This document shows, one piece after another, positions 1-5,784 of a stretch of DNA of 7,526 bases. Below the pieces are notes generated by a model. The model made no database searches and had not been told where the DNA came from. It saw only the letters and a program-made list of their open reading frames with translations. Position numbers and translations under genes: made by a program. Every line of letters starts with the position of its first letter. The first letter of the stretch is position 1. This stretch comes from Actinomycetes bacterium (GTDB lineage: Bacteria; Actinomycetota; Acidimicrobiia; Acidimicrobiales; RAAP-2), in NCBI GenBank assembly GCA_021849765.1, contig JAJZSM010000067.1, forward strand, positions 1 through 7,526. Reading direction: 5' to 3'.

Positions 1-52
1 GGCGCGGTGTCGCGAGCTCGAGAACCCGCGTCAGGCCGTTTGGGGCGCTCAC
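1..52 (-). CDS. N-terminal fragment of the gene after pth, possibly mfd (partial)
   Basis: A GTG at 52-50 overlaps the pth stop codon as GTGA and opens a frame that runs off the left edge. The 17 visible codons read MSAPNGLTRVLELATPR. No independent Shine-Dalgarno is obvious, which fits translational coupling to pth. In the conserved glmU-prs-ctc-pth order of Gram-positive bacteria the transcription-repair coupling factor mfd commonly lies just downstream, and actinobacterial Mfd proteins begin with a short Leu-rich helix of this type. The fragment is too short to identify by sequence. That it is a coding start is supported by the overlap and open frame. The mfd name is inference from gene order. 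Confidence 0.45.
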   Translation of the reverse strand, partial: MSAPNGLTRVLELATPR

Positions 53-666
53 GATCGATTCGCGCGCCGCTGGGCCTCGTCGAATCCGTCGTCGAGCAGG
101 ACCTCGATGGCGTCGGCGGCCCGCTCGACGTCGGCCTCGAGTGCGGCGCGGCGAGCGCCGGTCTGGCGCTGCAGGACGTGGTCGGCCCCCTGCTCCTTCC
201 GTGGTGGCTTGCCGACACCGATGCGCAGGCGACAGAAGTCCTGGGAACCCAGGGTCTTGGCGATTGAACGAAGTCCGTTGTGCCCGGCGAGGCCGCCGCC
301 GCACTTCAGTTGGAGCCGGCCGGGCTCGAGGTCGAGCTCGTCGTGGACCACGAGCAATCGAGTCAGGTCGTCAATCGAGGTACGCCGCAGCAAGGGTGGT
401 AGGGCGGCGCCTGATTCGTTCATGAACGTCGTCGGTACCGCGAGGGTGATCAAGCCCTGGGCCGTATCGATCGTGGTCGACATCGCCCGCTGACGCCGTT
501 CGAGCGTGAGGCGACTCCCGCGACGCTGCACCACGAGACGCACGGCGTCGCCGCCCACGTTATGGCGACTTCCCGCGTACTCGTCACCCGGGTTGGCGAG
601 GCCAACGATGAGCCAGGCGCTGGAACTGCCGTGACGCGTCGCGGCGAACGAGCGCCGCAGCGACAC
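49..666 (-). CDS. pth: Peptidyl-tRNA hydrolase (Pth)
   Basis: Cytoplasmic esterase that cleaves peptidyl-tRNA released from stalled ribosomes, freeing tRNA for reuse. The GTG start at 666 gives 205 residues, slightly above the usual 185-195 because of about 15 extra N-terminal residues. This start is chosen because GGAG (677-674) lies 7 bases upstream, inside the end of rplY, and the rplY stop is only 4 bases away. The frame stays open further upstream, but that part is antisense-like to rplY and is not Pth. Visible family motifs: GLANPG (22-27) with Asn25, SRHNVGG (33-39) with catalytic His35, FMNESG (81-86), HDELDLEPG (108-116) with Asp109, GLAGHNGLRSI (125-135) with Asn130, and RLRIGVGKP (146-154). 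All expected active-site residues are present. The stop overlaps the next gene by 4 bases. Identity is secure. Confidence 0.96.
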   Translation of the reverse strand: MSLRRSFAATRHGSSSAWLIVGLANPGDEYAGSRHNVGGDAVRLVVQRRGSRLTLERRQRAMSTTIDTAQGLITLAVPTTFMNESGAALPPLLRRTSIDDLTRLLVVHDELDLEPGRLQLKCGGGLAGHNGLRSIAKTLGSQDFCRLRIGVGKPPRKEQGADHVLQRQTGARRAALEADVERAADAIEVLLDDGFDEAQRRANRS

Positions 667-670
667 GGGA

Positions 671-1258
671 CTACTCCGTCGCGACGGCGCCGGCCTTCGC
701 GGTTCGACCGGCGTGGGTTGCGACCACCGCAATCGCCGGGTCGCCGACGGGCTCGACGCCCGCTGGAAGCACGAGGTCGGTGATTCGAATGGTCCCGCCG
801 ACGCGCAACTCGGTGATGTCCACGTCGATGTGCGTGGGGATCTGGTCGGGGCGCGTACGAAGCTCGAGGCTGAACAGCTGCTGGTCAACCTCCCAGTCCG
901 CGTGTCGCACTTCAACGGCATCACCGATGATGTGCAACGCCACGTCCGCGACGACCGGCTTGGTCGGGTCGACGATCTGGAAGTCGACGTGCGCGACCGT
1001 GCCACGGACCGGGTGACGCTGGATCTCACGGGCCATCACCAGGAAGCGACGGCCATCGGCGTCCAGTTCGAGCAGTGTGTTGAGTCCCTGCTCGCCCGAG
1101 ACGGCGGTGCGAAACTCCTTGGCGTTGACGGCCACCGCGAGTGGCTCAGAACCCACGCCGTAGACGACGCCGGGGATGGATCCGGCCGAGCGCAGGCGCC
1201 GCGACGTGCGCGAACCAGTCGTGCGACTCGTCGATGCGTTCAAGGTGACCTGCGACAT
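671..1258 (-). CDS. rplY: 50S ribosomal protein L25, TL5/Ctc (general stress) type
   Basis: Ribosomal protein that binds 5S rRNA in the large subunit; the long two-domain form is called TL5 or Ctc. The ATG at 1258 gives 195 residues and is chosen because AGGAG (1268-1264) lies 5 bases upstream. The frame is open for 14 more codons but without a ribosome site. The N-terminal L25 barrel (about 1-95) shows SRRLRSAGSIPGVVYG (19-34) and the REIQRHPVRGTVAHVDFQ block (77-94). The C-terminal TL5-like beta domain (about 98-185) includes the PDQIPTHIDVDI and LPAGVEPVGDP segments. In place of the common Gly-Gly near the start of the second domain it reads EVRHADWEVDQQ. It lies 87 bases after prs and 4 bases before pth, in the conserved order. 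Confidence 0.96.
   Translation of the reverse strand: MSQVTLNASTSRTTGSRTSRRLRSAGSIPGVVYGVGSEPLAVAVNAKEFRTAVSGEQGLNTLLELDADGRRFLVMAREIQRHPVRGTVAHVDFQIVDPTKPVVADVALHIIGDAVEVRHADWEVDQQLFSLELRTRPDQIPTHIDVDITELRVGGTIRITDLVLPAGVEPVGDPAIAVVATHAGRTAKAGAVATE
674..677 (-). promoter_or_regulatory. Ribosome binding site deciding the pth start
   Basis: GGAG on the minus strand, 7 bases before GTG 666 and placed just before the rplY stop codon. It supports the short Pth start and coupling to rplY translation. Confidence 0.7.
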
Positions 1259-1309
1259 GAGAACTCCTAACAGATTGCGGCCCAAACGAGGGCGGCACAC
1301 AGGACGAAG

Positions 1310-1333
1310 AGTCTAGTCCGTGCGCGCCAGGGT
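1310..1333 (-). promoter_or_regulatory. Possible -10 and spacer of an internal promoter for rplY-pth
   Basis: In the 87-base gap between prs and rplY the minus strand carries TAGACT (1315-1310), a good -10 match, 18 bases after a weak -35 TTCGCC (1339-1334). A short stem CGCCA-CCC-TGGCG lies within the spacer. This could give rplY-pth separate, for example stress-linked, transcription, as ctc has in Bacillus. The -35 is poor and this is a weak call. Confidence 0.25.
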
Positions 1334-1345
1334 GGCGAACCCGGG

Positions 1346-2320
1346 TCAGAGCAGGTTCTCACCGCCGAAGATGTCCGAAACCGAGGCATCCTCGAAGATG
1401 GCCGAAATCGCGTTGGCGACGATCGTCGCGACCGAGAGGATCTCCAACTTCTCGAAGCGCCGCTCGGGGCCGAGCGGCAGGGTATCGGTGACGATGACGC
1501 GGCTCACGGGAGCGTTGAACAGTCGCTCGACGGCGGGTGGCGAGAAGACGGCGTGGGTCGCCATCACCCAGATCTCATCGGCCCCGTGAGTCTTGAGCAG
1601 GTCACAGGCCGCGACAATCGTGCCCGCGGTGTCGATCATGTCGTCGATCAAGACGCAGTGGCGGCCACGCACGTCGCCAACGATGTGGCGGGCCTCGGCC
1701 ACGTTGACCAGTCCGCGGGGCCTCGTCTTGTGCACCAACGCGAGGTCACAGCCCAGGTGCTGGGCGTAGCGCTCGGCGACCTTCACACGTCCGGCGTCGG
1801 GAGCGACGACGACGATGTCGTGGGGGTCGGCGTTGGCGTTGAGGTAGGCCTCGAGCACCGGCGCGGCAACCAGGTGGTCGACCGGGATGTCGAAGAAACC
1901 CTGAATCTGACCCGAGTGGAAGTCGACGGACAGGACGCGATTGGCGCCCGCGGTCTGGAGCATGTCGGCGATGAGCTTCGCCGTGATGGGCTCTCGGCCC
2001 GCCGACTTGCGGTCCTGGCGGGCGTAGCCGTAGTTGGGGATGACGGCGGTGATGCTCTTCGCCGATGCCCGCTTGGCGGCGTCAATCATGATCAGCTGTT
2101 CCATCACCGCGTCGTTGACCGGCGAGGAGTGCGTCTGGACGATGAAGACGTGGGCGCCGCGGATCGACTCGTCGAACCGGCAGTGGATCTCGCCGTTGGC
2201 GAACTCGCGCACGTTGGCCTCGGTCAACTCCACACCCAGTCGGTCGGCGATGTCCTTGGCGAGGGCGGGGTGGCAGCGTCCCGTCACGATTACCAAGCGG
2301 CGTTTCGCGAGCGACTCCAC
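1346..2320 (-). CDS. prs: Ribose-phosphate pyrophosphokinase (PRPP synthetase)
   Basis: Makes 5-phosphoribosyl 1-pyrophosphate from ribose 5-phosphate and ATP, feeding purine, pyrimidine, NAD, His and Trp synthesis in the cytoplasm. The GTG at 2320 gives 324 residues, normal for class I Prs (310-326). The N-terminus MESLAKRRLVIVTGRCHP aligns with the usual start of the family, although the Shine-Dalgarno is weak. Motifs: FANGEI (40-45), NYGYARQDRK (96-105), the Prs signature VDFHSGQIQGFFDIPVDH (132-149) with metal ligand His135, PDAGRVKVAERYA (174-186), the catalytic flexible loop KTRPRG (198-203) with Lys198 and Arg200, and the PRPP-binding loop VLIDDMIDTAGT (223-234). Phe at 134 replaces the more usual Leu of DLH. 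It starts 31 bases after the glmU stop and is probably co-transcribed with it. Confident in identity, moderately so in the exact start. Confidence 0.95.
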   Translation of the reverse strand: MESLAKRRLVIVTGRCHPALAKDIADRLGVELTEANVREFANGEIHCRFDESIRGAHVFIVQTHSSPVNDAVMEQLIMIDAAKRASAKSITAVIPNYGYARQDRKSAGREPITAKLIADMLQTAGANRVLSVDFHSGQIQGFFDIPVDHLVAAPVLEAYLNANADPHDIVVVAPDAGRVKVAERYAQHLGCDLALVHKTRPRGLVNVAEARHIVGDVRGRHCVLIDDMIDTAGTIVAACDLLKTHGADEIWVMATHAVFSPPAVERLFNAPVSRVIVTDTLPLGPERRFEKLEILSVATIVANAISAIFEDASVSDIFGGENLL

Positions 2321-2351
2321 CGACCCAGCGTACAAGGTGCCGCGGGCCCGC

Positions 2352-3440
2352 CTAGAAAGGCCGGTGGGTCCCCGGAGCGACGACCTCGCCGGCGACGACC
2401 TCGCTGCCCGGTCCGAGCACGCTGAAGGACCCCACGGTCGCCGAGTCGCCGATAACCGCCCGATCGACCTCGACGGTGCCGAGTCGGACGTCTCGGCCGA
2501 TGTCGGCGTCCGACACGTGCGCGTTCGGCCCGATCGACGAACCGACTCCCACGACGGTACGCCCCCGCAGCACCGTGCCAGGAAGGAGCGACACACCGGC
2601 CGCCAGTTCGACGTCGACGTCGATGTAGGTCGTCGCGGGGTCCCAGATCGTCACGCCGGCACGCAACCAACGTCGATTGATCCGTTCGCGCATCACCGAC
2701 TCGGCCGCCGCGAGCTGCTCGCGGTCGTTCACGCCCAAAGCCTCCAGGGAGTCATCGAGCACGACGGCACGGGTGACGTGCCCCGCGTCGTGCAGCACCG
2801 ACACCACGTCGGTCAAGTAGTACTCACGCTGGGCGTTGCGGCGATCGACCCGACGCAAGGCGGGGCCGAGCAGGCTCGCACGAACGACCATGATCGCGGT
2901 GTTGACCTCGCTGAGGCCGCGCTCGTCGTTCGAAGCGTCGCGTTCCTCCACGATGCGCTCGATGGAACCGTCGCGGGCCCGAACGATACGCCCATAGCCC
3001 GTGGGATCGGCCAGATCGGCGCAGAGCACGGTGATCGCAGCGCCGCTCTCGCGGTGGCGCTCAACCAGGTCGGCCATCGTCTCTCGACGCAGCAGCGGCG
3101 TGTCACTAGGCACGATCACCACGTCGAGGTCGTCCTCGCCGGCGACCTCCGTCACGGTGGGCATGGCCGCGGATACGGCGTGGCCGGTGCCCAGCTGCTC
3201 GAACTGTTCCACGAAGCGAACCGGCACGGCGCTTCGCCGCTCACCGAGCACCTTCTCCACCCACCGGGCCTGATGCCCGACGACGACGACCGTCGCGCGC
3301 ACCCCGTCCAGCTCGGTCGCGTCCATGACGAAGGAGGCCAGCGGACGCCCACTGAGCACATGCAGCGGCTTAGGTCGATCCGACCGCATCCGCGACCCCT
3401 CGCCCGCTGCGAGAACTACGACGCAGGTAGGTCGATTCAC
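2352..3440 (-). CDS. glmU: GlmU-type UDP-GlcNAc pyrophosphorylase lacking the acetyltransferase half
   Basis: Nucleotidyltransferase that forms UDP-N-acetylglucosamine from UTP and GlcNAc-1-phosphate for peptidoglycan. GTG start at 3440; 362 residues against about 456-490 for bifunctional GlmU. The N-terminal domain is complete: LAAGEGSRMRSDRPKPLH (10-27), EQLGTGHAV (81-89), PSDTPLL (111-117) with metal ligand Asp113, GYGRIVR (148-154), VEERDAS (164-170), EVNTAIM (178-184) and GVND (236-239) with Asn238 as the second metal ligand. A left-handed beta-helix starts near residue 263 but ends at VLGPGSEVVAGEVVAPGTHRPF. The usual YLRPG Arg is Gly here, and the whole following block with the catalytic PHLxYVGD His and acetyl-CoA sites is absent. 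Prs begins 31 bases later, so no remnant is present. The uridylyltransferase is likely active; the acetyltransferase cannot be. First gene of the minus-strand block, divergent from thioredoxin. Confidence 0.92.
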   Translation of the reverse strand: MNRPTCVVVLAAGEGSRMRSDRPKPLHVLSGRPLASFVMDATELDGVRATVVVVGHQARWVEKVLGERRSAVPVRFVEQFEQLGTGHAVSAAMPTVTEVAGEDDLDVVIVPSDTPLLRRETMADLVERHRESGAAITVLCADLADPTGYGRIVRARDGSIERIVEERDASNDERGLSEVNTAIMVVRASLLGPALRRVDRRNAQREYYLTDVVSVLHDAGHVTRAVVLDDSLEALGVNDREQLAAAESVMRERINRRWLRAGVTIWDPATTYIDVDVELAAGVSLLPGTVLRGRTVVGVGSSIGPNAHVSDADIGRDVRLGTVEVDRAVIGDSATVGSFSVLGPGSEVVAGEVVAPGTHRPF

Positions 3441-3503
3441 GCCCTATTCTCTAGCACCAACGCCGCCGCGTTGTGCGTCGGCCCGGTCACGCGGCCGTCA
3501 CGG

Positions 3504-3509
3504 TTTAAT
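3504..3509 (-). promoter_or_regulatory. Candidate -10 element for the glmU operon
   Basis: On the minus strand, TATTAA lies just outside the inverted repeat at 3508-3523 and would place a transcript start near 3497, about 57 bases before the glmU GTG. No convincing -35 is seen, so this is tentative. Confidence 0.25.
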
Positions 3510-3523
3510 ACCCCAGGGGGTAT
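3508..3523. promoter_or_regulatory. CsoR/CstR (DUF156) family-like operator
   Basis: A 7-base inverted repeat with a 2-base spacer, ATACCCC-AG-GGGGTAT. G/C tracts flanked by ATA/TAT are typical of operators for the CsoR, RcnR, FrmR and CstR repressor family (copper, nickel, formaldehyde or persulfide sensors). The right arm overlaps the -10 of the trx promoter, so a bound protein should repress. The site is seen directly in the sequence; the regulator family is inferred from site shape, and no such regulator is encoded in the window. Confidence 0.6.
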
Positions 3524-3526
3524 ACT
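3521..3526 (+). promoter_or_regulatory. -10 element of the thioredoxin promoter
   Basis: TATACT is close to the TATAAT consensus. A transcript would start near 3533, giving a leader of about 27 bases with AAGGAG at 3549-3554. The -35 region (about 3497-3503, GTCACGG) is weak. The hexamer shares three bases with the inverted repeat. Confidence 0.55.
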
Positions 3527-3559
3527 GGTCCCCGTAGCCGAGACGCAGAAGGAGCACCC

Positions 3560-3967
3560 ATGGCGACCGTACAACTCACCGCCGATCGATTCGACGAGGT
3601 CGTCTCGTCCAATGACGTCGTCCTGATTGACTTCTGGGCCGCCTGGTGTGGCCCGTGCCGCACGTTCGCGCCGATCTTCGAGAAGTCCTCTGAGGCGCAC
3701 CCCGACCTCGTCTTCGCCAAGGTCGACACCGAGGCCGAGCAGCAACTGGCCGCGGCGTTCAACATCTACTCGATCCCGACGTTGATGATCATCCGTGAAC
3801 AGGTGGTGCTCTACGCCGAGGCTGGCGCTCTACCCGAGCGCGCCCTCGAAGAGCTCATCGGCAAAATCATGGAGGTCGACATGGCCGACGTCCACCGCCA
3901 GGTCGCCGAGCAGCGCGCCGCCGAGGGCGACGCGACCGAGCCAGCGGCCGAGTCGGCCGAGGTGTAG
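3560..3967 (+). CDS. trxA: Thioredoxin with acidic/alanine-rich C-terminal tail
   Basis: Cytoplasmic thiol-disulfide oxidoreductase. The ATG at 3560 follows AAGGAG by 5 bases; 135 residues against about 105-110 for classical thioredoxin. The fold is complete: buried Asp24 in LIDFWAAWCGPC, redox pair Cys30 and Cys33 (WCGPC, 29-33), FAKVDTE (52-58) and cis-Pro73 in SIPTLMI. After the last helix comes a tail of about 25 residues, MADVHRQVAEQRAAEG then Glu/Ala-rich, with no signal peptide or membrane segment. The sequence resembles the actinobacterial TrxC-like group (FAPIFEKSSEAHPDLVFAKVDTE). The promoter carries a CsoR-family-like operator, so expression may respond to copper or reactive sulfur rather than being purely housekeeping. 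It is divergent from glmU; an alpha/beta hydrolase follows 25 bases later and may share the transcript. The gene symbol reflects the family, not proven orthology. Confidence 0.93.
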   Translation: MATVQLTADRFDEVVSSNDVVLIDFWAAWCGPCRTFAPIFEKSSEAHPDLVFAKVDTEAEQQLAAAFNIYSIPTLMIIREQVVLYAEAGALPERALEELIGKIMEVDMADVHRQVAEQRAAEGDATEPAAESAEV

Positions 3968-3992
3968 GTACTCGTCACCGGCGTCTTCTACG

Positions 3993-4895
3993 ATGCCTGT
4001 GGTGGGTGGCTACGACTACAACGAGTTCGCGTACTTCCACGAAAACCTCGCGGAGTGGGGACTGGACGCGCCCATCCCACCCGTGCGGCGCTTCTTTGTC
4101 GCCGTCGACGGGCTGCGACAGGTCAGCGGACTGCGCTGGGGTGACGCGCCGCCAGAGCTCGTGCTCGTGCACGGCGGCGCACAGAACGCCCACACGTTCG
4201 ACACGGTGGCCCTAGCCATGCAACGGCCCCTCGTGGCGATTGACCTACCCGGCCACGGCCACTCCGACGCCAGCCCCTCGGGGTTGGCCGCCTTTCGCAG
4301 TCACGCGAACGACCTCGCCGTGGCACTCCCTCAGGTGACCACACCCCCGCTCCCACTCGTGGGCATGTCGCTGGGTGGACTGACGGCGATCGTGCTCGCC
4401 GCGATGCGCCCCGACCTCGTCTCGTCACTGGTCCTCATTGACATCACCCCCGGCGTGAACGCGACCAAGGCACACCAGATCACCGAGTTCGTGAACGGGC
4501 CAAAGACCTTCGATGACTTCGACTCGCTGCTCGAGCGCACCGTTCGTTTCAATCCGACGCGATCGGTCTCGTCGCTGCGGCGCGGGATCTTGCACAACGC
4601 CATCCAGCGGCCCGACGGCTCGTGGGTGTGGCGCCACCAGCAGCATCCGTCGATTGACGTCGGTGAGCCCGACGCCGCCGACCTCTGGGACCTCATCGCG
4701 TCGATTCCGGCTCCGCTCACCCTGTTACGTGGGATGGCACCGGGGTCGGTCGTCGACGACGAGGACGAGGCCGAACTACGCCGCCGTCGACCCGACGCGA
4801 CCGTCGTGCACGTCGCGGACGCGGGACACTCGATCCAGGGCGACGCCCCGCTCGAGTTGGCCGCGCTGCTCGAGCGGCTCTGCCCTCGACCCTGA
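3993..4895 (+). CDS. Alpha/beta hydrolase fold protein
   Basis: Probable cytoplasmic Ser hydrolase of unknown substrate, 300 residues. Visible fold marks: oxyanion-hole region VLVHGGAQNAH (57-67), DLPGHGHSD (84-92), nucleophile elbow GMSLGG (124-129) with Ser126, LVLIDITPG after the next strand, acid candidates Asp255/Asp256 in SVVDDEDEAEL, and His279 in DAGHSIQGDAP, so the Ser-Asp-His triad is complete. A 30-residue N-terminal extension rich in aromatic and acidic residues (MPVVGGYDYNEFAYFHENLAE) precedes the core. The start is uncertain: ATG 3993 has no Shine-Dalgarno, and GTG codons at 3999 and 4002 are alternatives. It lies 25 bases downstream of thioredoxin on the same strand and may be co-transcribed. 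It ends 8 bases before the tRNA-Gln on the opposite strand. Epoxide-hydrolase, haloperoxidase or lipase-like activity cannot be distinguished from sequence alone. Confidence 0.9.
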   Translation: MPVVGGYDYNEFAYFHENLAEWGLDAPIPPVRRFFVAVDGLRQVSGLRWGDAPPELVLVHGGAQNAHTFDTVALAMQRPLVAIDLPGHGHSDASPSGLAAFRSHANDLAVALPQVTTPPLPLVGMSLGGLTAIVLAAMRPDLVSSLVLIDITPGVNATKAHQITEFVNGPKTFDDFDSLLERTVRFNPTRSVSSLRRGILHNAIQRPDGSWVWRHQQHPSIDVGEPDAADLWDLIASIPAPLTLLRGMAPGSVVDDEDEAELRRRRPDATVVHVADAGHSIQGDAPLELAALLERLCPRP

Positions 4896-4903
4896 ATGCT
4901 CGG

Positions 4904-4979
4904 TGGCTGGCGGGGGAGGGCTCGAACCTCCAACCTTCGGATTCAAAGTCCGCTGTTCTGCCGATTGAACTACCCGCCA
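4904..4979 (-). tRNA. tRNA-Gln (anticodon UUG)
   Basis: A full 76-base cloverleaf on the minus strand with 3' CCA encoded. The acceptor stem is TGGCGGG/CCCGCCA (U1-A72, typical of tRNA-Gln), with discriminator G then CCA. D arm GTTC/GAAC with an 8-base loop. Anticodon loop CTTTGAA with UUG at 34-36, on a stem with four clean pairs and one G/A mismatch at 27-43. Five-base variable loop. T arm GGAGG/CCTCC with loop TTCGAGC. UUG decodes CAA and, by wobble, CAG. It is convergent with the hydrolase, whose stop lies 8 bases from the tRNA 3' end. A tRNA-Gln near glmU also occurs in mycobacteria. Confidence 0.96.
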
Positions 4980-4989
4980 CTACAGTACA

Positions 4990-5018
4990 AACGAGTCTTC
5001 GTGAATTCTTAACGAATC
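4990..5018. repeat. Paired AACGARTC direct repeats in the divergent tRNA/response-regulator gap
   Basis: AACGAGTC (4990-4997) and AACGAATC (5011-5018) start 21 bases apart, two helical turns, in the gap between tRNA-Gln and the response regulator. OmpR-family regulators bind direct repeats on one DNA face, so autoregulation is possible. The units are short, and TTAA-containing segments nearby (CTTAACG, GGTTAATACC) could equally be promoter parts. Confidence 0.25.
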
Positions 5019-5070
5019 AACGCAGTCGGTTAATACCAACCAGCCACACTAGAGCCTGGCCCTACCGGTG

Positions 5071-5078
5071 AAAGAAGG
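5071..5078 (+). promoter_or_regulatory. Ribosome binding site deciding the response regulator start
   Basis: AAAGAAGG lies 4 bases before GTG 5083. The upstream in-frame GTG at 5068 has no such site, so 5083 is preferred. Confidence 0.55.
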
Positions 5079-5082
5079 CGAC

Positions 5083-5784
5083 GTGACGACGGCCCCCAGC
5101 CCCAGTTCGTACATCGCGATTGTCGACGACGACGGCGCCATCCGGACTGCGCTCGGGCGGGCGCTGCGTATGGAAACCTACGAGGTCGGCCTGTTCGAGG
5201 ACGGCGGCTCGGCCCTCAAATCGATTCAACTTCGAGCCCCCGACGCGATCGTGCTCGACCTGCAATTGCCCGACATCGACGGTCTGGAGGTCTGCCGGCG
5301 CATCCGCCGCGCGGGTGACGCGACCCCGATACTCATGTTGACCGCCCGAGACGCCGTCAACGACCGGGTCGCCGGCTTGGACGTCGGCGCCGATGATTAC
5401 CTCGTCAAGCCTTTCGACCTGGCCGAGCTGCTCGCGCGGCTGCGCGCCCTGTTGCGCCGCCACAGCGTGAGCGACGGCGAGGTGAGCGTGCTGCGCTTCG
5501 AGGACCTCACGCTCAACCCCAACACCCGCGAGGTCTATCGCGGCGAGCGTCGCATCGAGCTGACCAAGATCGAGTTCGACCTGTTGGAGCTCTTCCTCCA
5601 ACACCCTCGCCAAGTGCTCACCCGCGACCAGATCCTCGACCTCGTCTGGGGCTACAACTTCGACTCGGGCACGAACTCGCTCGCGGTGTACATCGGCTAC
5701 CTGCGCCGCAAGCTCGAAGAGGCGTCAGAGCCTCGCCTGATCCAGACGATTCGTGGGGTTGGGTACGCCTTGCGGACCTCGTGA
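5083..5784 (+). CDS. OmpR-family response regulator, MprA-like
   Basis: Cytoplasmic two-component transcription factor, 233 residues from GTG 5083 (238 from GTG 5068). The receiver domain (about 10-122) has the acidic pocket Asp15-Asp16-Asp17, phospho-acceptor Asp59 in [11 protein letters not shown], Thr87 in LTARD and Lys109 in LVKPF. The C-terminal winged helix (about 135-233) shows the OmpR/PhoB pattern [44 protein letters not shown] and [34 protein letters not shown] and the DNA-binding domain closely resemble mycobacterial MprA as remembered; orthology is unproven, so no symbol is given. The stop overlaps the kinase start as GTGA, so the two are translationally coupled. No convincing promoter is seen in the 103-base gap upstream, though paired repeats there could be a self-binding site. 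Confidence 0.95.
   Translation: MTTAPSPSSYIAIVDDDGAIRTALGRALRMETYEVGLFEDGGSALKSIQLRAPDAIVLDLQLPDIDGLEVCRRIRRAGDATPILMLTARDAVNDRVAGLDVGADDYLVKPFDLAELLARLRALLRRHSVSDGEVSVLRFEDLTLNPNTREVYRGERRIELTKIEFDLLELFLQHPRQVLTRDQILDLVWGYNFDSGTNSLAVYIGYLRRKLEEASEPRLIQTIRGVGYALRTS

Noticed and set aside
667..1029. In-frame upstream extension of pth to a 326-residue protein
   Set aside because: The extra part lies over rplY, is Arg/Ser/Thr-rich shadow sequence, and the GTG at 666 has a good ribosome site and matches the family length.
1319..1345. Stem CGCCA-CCC-TGGCG after prs as a terminator
   Set aside because: The stem is only 5 pairs and no T-rich run follows on the minus strand, so it does not look like an intrinsic terminator.
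2034..3626. Long plus-strand open frame (530 codons) opposite glmU and prs
   Set aside because: It is antisense to two clearly identified conserved genes, has no recognisable domain, and reflects the scarcity of stop codons in GC-rich DNA.
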